NCBI GenBank assembly: GCA_030693335.1
Contig: JAUYAU010000001.1
Location: forward strand, 139,796 to 203,795
Reading direction: 5' to 3'
From: Sulfuricurvum sp.
Lineage (GTDB): Bacteria > Campylobacterota > Campylobacteria > Campylobacterales > Sulfurimonadaceae
Length of the DNA: 64,000 bases
In this document: positions 60,681-64,000 of the stretch, piece by piece
Layout of the letters: the number at the start of each line of letters is the position of its first letter
Position numbering within the stretch: position 1 is the stretch's first letter
Made by a program: the position numbers and the translations under genes
The notes under the pieces: model-generated
Seen by the model: the letters and a program-made list of their open reading frames with translations, nothing else
What the model was told of the DNA's origin: nothing
Databases searched by the model: none

Positions 60681-61853
60681 CTATAAAGCTGTTTTACGTA
60701 GCACGATACCGCTTAGATACGCGGAGTTTGGGATATTGAGTATGTAGGGATGATCTTCGTCTGCGCGTAGAAGCTCAATCACTTCGAGAGGGATACGCGC
60801 TTTGGTGGATGCTTCGAGTGAGAGTTCTAGCAGATCATTGAGTGCGATGTGGTGCGAGCATGAGAACACGGCCACGATACCGTTTTCATTCAAAAGTTTT
60901 AACGCCGCGGAGAGTAAAAATTTAAACCCTTTGATCGCTCCCTCAGCCTCTTTTTTAGTTTTGGCAAAAGGAGGGGGATCGAGGACGATGCAGTCGTAGG
61001 TATTTTTGGTCATCTTCTCTAGGGTTAAAAAATCAAAGGCGTCTTGTTTGATAATCTCACAAGTTTCAAAACCGTTGAGAGTGATGTTTTGCGCTACTTG
61101 TGCCAGTGCATGATCGGCCAGATCGACAAAACGGACATGGGCACCTTTTTTGAGTGCATACAGACCAAATCCACCCGCATTACAAAAGATATCGAGCACT
61201 TTATCGTCTTTGTGAATATGGTGGGCAACGGCTTGGCGGTTACGCCGCTGATCGAGATAAAAACCGGTCTTTTGTCCTTCGTACAAATTGACAACGAAGG
61301 AGATACCGTTTTCTGCAATGGTGATCTCTTGAGGTACTTCGCCGTAGATAACCCCGTTTTGGGTTTCGATACCTTCTTTTGCGCGAACTTTGATGTCCGA
61401 TTTATCAAAAATCCCTTTGGGATTGAGCACCTCGATGAGCGATTGCAGAATCTCTTTGCGAAAGCACTCCATTCCCAGAGTATTGATCTGTATCGCGGCA
61501 TAACCGTTGTACCAATCGACGATGAGACCTGGTAAAAAATCGGCTTCAGAATGAACGACACGATAGGCATCAGAAGTACTTGTTGTATTTGTACGTTTTT
61601 TTAGGGCTTGTTGCAGACGTGCGATGAAAAACGCTTGGTCGATCTCTCTTTGTTCAAACGTGAGAATACGGACAGAAATTTTACTTTTTTGGTTGATGTA
61701 CCCACGGCCTAAAAACTCACCGTTGTGGGAGAGGATATCGATGATTTCACCATCTGCAAGGTCCGTAGGAGAGACAAGCTCGTTTTGATAAACCCAGCAA
61801 AAAAAACTTTTGAGTTTATAAGAGGCGCTTTTGGTAATGGTGACGTTTTTCAT
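60681..61853 (-). CDS. RlmI-like 23S rRNA (cytosine) methyltransferase
   Basis: This 390-residue protein has an N-terminal PUA domain (LADGEIIDILSHNGEFLGRGYIN), a central EEHEE-like region and a Rossmann methyltransferase core. The SAM-binding DKVLDIFCNAGGFGLYAL, the DPPPFAK motif (residues IVLDPPPFAKTK) and QKTGFYLDQRRNR are classic for RlmI/YccW. RlmI methylates 23S rRNA m5C1962 in E. coli. The exact target here is inferred. Confidence 0.92.
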   Translation of the reverse strand: MKNVTITKSASYKLKSFFCWVYQNELVSPTDLADGEIIDILSHNGEFLGRGYINQKSKISVRILTFEQREIDQAFFIARLQQALKKRTNTTSTSDAYRVVHSEADFLPGLIVDWYNGYAAIQINTLGMECFRKEILQSLIEVLNPKGIFDKSDIKVRAKEGIETQNGVIYGEVPQEITIAENGISFVVNLYEGQKTGFYLDQRRNRQAVAHHIHKDDKVLDIFCNAGGFGLYALKKGAHVRFVDLADHALAQVAQNITLNGFETCEIIKQDAFDFLTLEKMTKNTYDCIVLDPPPFAKTKKEAEGAIKGFKFLLSAALKLLNENGIVAVFSCSHHIALNDLLELSLEASTKARIPLEVIELLRADEDHPYILNIPNSAYLSGIVLRKTAL

Positions 61854-61965
61854 GTGCTTCCTGATTATGTCCCATTAAAAAGCTATGTGACGGATGGTGC
61901 AATGGTAACATACCCGCGGTTAGGAGGGGATAAAAAAATAATTGTTGAAAAGTATAATTAAAATA

Positions 61966-61980
61966 ATGATATATTATCAT
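61966..61980. promoter_or_regulatory. Palindrome ahead of the SQR-like gene
   Basis: ATGATA and TATCAT form a 6-bp inverted repeat around three bases. It lies between a TATAAT-like element (61953-61958) and the GGAGAG ribosome-binding site at 61995-62000. It could be a repressor operator. The AT-rich setting lowers confidence. Confidence 0.35.
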
Positions 61981-62005
61981 ATTAGAAAAGTGTTGGAGAG
62001 TGTGA

Positions 62006-63175
62006 ATGAAGTCCGTAGTAATCCTTGGTGGCGGTATTGCCGCGATAGAAGCAGCTATTTTTTATCGTAGGGAGGGCTTTAGGGTTGAATTGATCAGTGA
62101 ACGGGACTATTTGTTTATTTATCCAATCTCGATTTGGATTCCTGTTGGGACAACACCGTTTGAATATGCCACAATGTCATTGGAAAAGCTGGCGAAACGC
62201 CATGACTTTATTTTTACGCATGACAGCGTAATCGACATCAGTGGTTCGCAAAAAAGTATAACACTCAAAGATAGCGGTATACGAAAGGCAGAGCATCTCG
62301 TGATCGCATTAGGCTCAGGTAAAATGAAACATATGGGCATAGAGCATACTCTCTCCATTTGTGCAGCACCTGAACAGTCGGTATTGCTGAAAAATCGCAT
62401 TGATGATTTGATAGCAAAAGGGAGCGGAAAAATCGCTTTAGGGTTTGGCGGAAACCCCAAGGATAGTAGTGGAGTCCGTGGCGGTCCGGGATTTGAACTA
62501 TTGTTTAATCTCCATCATACGTTGGTGAAAAAAGGGGTTCGTGATCGATTTGAACTGACATTTTTTGCTCCGATGCCACAGCCCGGTGCACGTATGGGAG
62601 AAAAAGCTCTTGCTATGATGGGGAACATGTTTAAACGTGACCAAATAGCCACAAAGTTCGGCCAAAAAATTAGCGGCTTTACAGCCAATGGCGTTATGTT
62701 TGAGGATGAGAGCTTTTTGCAAGCGGATCTCACAATGTTTATTCCTGCAGGCGATGGTCATCCCGTAATCAAATCAAGTGATTTGCCTCAAAATGAAGCA
62801 GGATTTATACATATCAATGATTATTGCCAAATTGAAGGAATTGATGGATGGTATGCCATCGGTGATGTTACAGCGTTGCAAGGTCCTGACTGGAAGGCCA
62901 AGCAAGGTCACATTGCAGAAGTAATGGCACGCAACAGTGCCCATAACAGTGCAATTTCTTTGGGCTATAAACGTGGTGAGCTAAAGGGGTATCAAGAGCA
63001 TTTGACGATTTTATGTGTTATGGATATGGGCAATGGTGCAGGATTTGTCTATCGAAATGATGTTAAAGCGCTGTTGATTCCAATGCCAATTGTCGGACAT
63101 TGGATGAAAATCGTCTGGGGCTGGTACTATAAATGGTCGAAACTAAAGCTCATCCCTAGAATACTGGGATTATAA
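62006..63175 (+). CDS. Sulfide:quinone oxidoreductase-like FAD protein
   Basis: This flavoprotein of 389 residues is of the disulfide-oxidoreductase/SQR superfamily. It has VVILGGGIAAIEAAIFYRREG (FAD fold), a second dinucleotide fold, GWYAIGDVTALQGPDWKAKQGHIAEVMAR and a C-terminal amphipathic end (WYYKWSKLKLIPRIL) that could touch the membrane, as in SQR. Cysteines are few (ICAAPEQ, DYCQIEG, ILCVMDM) and the usual Cys pair pattern is not clear, so the substrate may be something other than sulfide. NDH-2-like or flavocytochrome-like activity cannot be excluded. Its stop overlaps that of the convergent PhnA gene by 6 bases. Confidence 0.8.
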   Translation: MKSVVILGGGIAAIEAAIFYRREGFRVELISERDYLFIYPISIWIPVGTTPFEYATMSLEKLAKRHDFIFTHDSVIDISGSQKSITLKDSGIRKAEHLVIALGSGKMKHMGIEHTLSICAAPEQSVLLKNRIDDLIAKGSGKIALGFGGNPKDSSGVRGGPGFELLFNLHHTLVKKGVRDRFELTFFAPMPQPGARMGEKALAMMGNMFKRDQIATKFGQKISGFTANGVMFEDESFLQADLTMFIPAGDGHPVIKSSDLPQNEAGFIHINDYCQIEGIDGWYAIGDVTALQGPDWKAKQGHIAEVMARNSAHNSAISLGYKRGELKGYQEHLTILCVMDMGNGAGFVYRNDVKALLIPMPIVGHWMKIVWGWYYKWSKLKLIPRILGL

Positions 63176-63736
63176 AGATTTTTTCATATAAGCGGCGACT
63201 AAGACGATTTGGGTTCCGTTAATTTTCCCCTCGATGAATTTGATATCATCGGTTAGATGGATATTCTTGATAATGGTTCCGCGTTTTGCAGTAAAGCCTG
63301 CACCTTTGACATCCAAGTCTTTAATAAGTGTTACAGTGTCACCTTCTTCTAAAATCGTACCGTTGCTGTCACGGTGAACGATTGCCCCTGTTTCATCCGT
63401 ATCGTTTGCATTTAATTTTTCGCTATCTGCCCATGCTTTGATGTCATCTTCGAGATACATCATGTCCAGCAGCTCTTGATTCCCGAGTGCTTGGAGGAGT
63501 CGGTACGAGATAACTTGTACGGCAGGAGTCTCATTCCACATACTGTCGTTTAGGCAGCGCCAGTGATTGGCATCGAGCTCTTTTGGATTGCGGATCTGTG
63601 TACGGCAGATATCACAAGCATAGACAGATTGTTCTGCACTGCCGTCTCCGATATTTAAAACGTCTAGATTCTCTGTTGAACCGCACAGTTCACACTGATG
63701 GTTACTTCGATTGATTAATATTTGTTGAATACTCAT
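63170..63736 (-). CDS. PhnA/YjdM-family zinc-ribbon protein
   Basis: This 188-residue protein has an N-terminal zinc ribbon (CELCG and CDIC) and the C-terminal PhnA domain (HRDSNGTILEEGDTVTLIKDLDVKGAGFTAKRGTIIKNIHL). Despite its name the family has no proven role in phosphonate use. It overlaps the AcpS gene end as TAATG, so both share a transcript. Confidence 0.9.
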   Translation of the reverse strand: MSIQQILINRSNHQCELCGSTENLDVLNIGDGSAEQSVYACDICRTQIRNPKELDANHWRCLNDSMWNETPAVQVISYRLLQALGNQELLDMMYLEDDIKAWADSEKLNANDTDETGAIVHRDSNGTILEEGDTVTLIKDLDVKGAGFTAKRGTIIKNIHLTDDIKFIEGKINGTQIVLVAAYMKKSL

Positions 63737-64000
63737 TATTTTCCTTTATTATCCGATTCGATGGCAACAACGGCGATTGCATAGTCCCCATCATGGGTTA
63801 TGGATATTGAAATGTCTCTGATTTTAAAATAGTCGGATACTTTTTGATTAAGAGCGATTTGAGGAGCTCCTTTTGGAGTTTTGGATATCACAATATCGTG
63901 AAAGCCGCACTCATCTCCTATGCCGCAGCCCAATGCCTTTGCGCATGCTTCTTTGGCTGCCCAAAAACCAGCAGCATTGCGAGGATTTTTGATGAGTGCA
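63736..64000 (-). CDS. acpS: Holo-[acyl-carrier-protein] synthase (partial, N-terminus outside window)
   Basis: The visible C-terminal 88 codons include the family motif FWAAKEACAKALGCGIG (metal and CoA binding Glu-Lys) and the end ISITHDGDYAIAVVAIES. AcpS attaches phosphopantetheine to ACP, including, presumably, the ACP encoded in the dehydrogenase operon. The start codon lies beyond base 64000. The TTG inside KALG is not a start. Confidence 0.92.
   Translation of the reverse strand, partial: ALIKNPRNAAGFWAAKEACAKALGCGIGDECGFHDIVISKTPKGAPQIALNQKVSDYFKIRDISISITHDGDYAIAVVAIESDNKGK

Noticed and set aside
61725-61961. Plus-strand 78-codon frame ending before the SQR-like gene
   Set aside because: Most of it is antisense to the start of the RlmI-like gene, and no ribosome-binding site or family motif was seen.

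Overview
The window looks like a piece of a Campylobacterota (epsilonproteobacterial) chromosome, most like a free-living, flagellated, sulfur-oxidising relative of Sulfuricurvum or Sulfurimonas. This is inferred from gene content: histidine kinases with an H-Q-W-R-Q-P-L box, CheV, an unlinked FlhB-tail/FliK-like pair, a PycB-type carboxyltransferase, a sulfide:quinone-reductase-like flavoprotein, very many cyclic-di-GMP proteins, and moderately AT-rich DNA. No rRNA, tRNA, CRISPR array, integrase or insertion sequence was seen. Genes are packed, with many ATGA or TGATG overlaps. No gene-free stretch exceeds about 260 bases.

Layout. 1-7.55 kb: a signalling block with two diguanylate cyclases, an HD-GYP phosphodiesterase, an OmpR-type response regulator and a CBS/hybrid kinase with Hpt. 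Three of its promoters carry the same 11-bp tandem box at matching positions. 7.57-16.5 kb: a pyruvate dehydrogenase island. On the minus strand lie acetyl-CoA synthetase, E1alpha, E1beta, E2, an acyl carrier protein and a Memo protein. Diverging from it are an octanoyl/lipoyl transferase, lipoyl synthase and dihydrolipoamide dehydrogenase. 16.5-34 kb: mixed housekeeping and accessory genes. These include an EAL-HDOD protein, RhlE helicase, HepT/MntA and DinJ/YafQ toxin-antitoxin pairs, an FmdE-like protein, an aldo/keto reductase, an Hpt protein, TetR with a DMT exporter, rubredoxin, pirin, an HtrA protease, a phosphoesterase, the FlhB-tail/FliK-like pair and a DjlA-like co-chaperone.

34.1-52.3 kb is the most striking part: an apparent light and photo-oxidative-stress island. 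It has a photolyase with its DUF523/DUF1722 partner and a stand-alone BLUF photoreceptor divergent from an EAL phosphodiesterase. Next to these is an operon of a winged-helix/LOV protein, a CheB-CheR-PAS-histidine-kinase fusion and a REC-PAS-GGDEF-EAL protein. The final block is a long lipid and redox operon: glutathione peroxidase, SDR, SnoaL-like, MFS, lipocalin, FAD oxidoreductase, DUF1365, cyclopropane-fatty-acid-synthase family, DUF3833 and flavin reductase. In other proteobacteria such lipid/photolyase sets are run by MerR-type LitR or by an ECF sigma/ChrR pair. Neither is present here, and the LOV protein with its OmpR-like DNA-binding domain is the natural candidate regulator.

52.4-64 kb: a transglycosylase-like protein, pyrophosphatase, an unusual His-rich OadG-tail-like protein before PycB, CheV, ArgD, MidA-like methyltransferase, ThiS, an RlmI-like methyltransferase, the SQR-like flavoprotein, PhnA and a truncated AcpS. 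Both window ends cut genes: a receiver protein at base 1 and AcpS at base 64000. All calls come from reading motifs; no database search was run.
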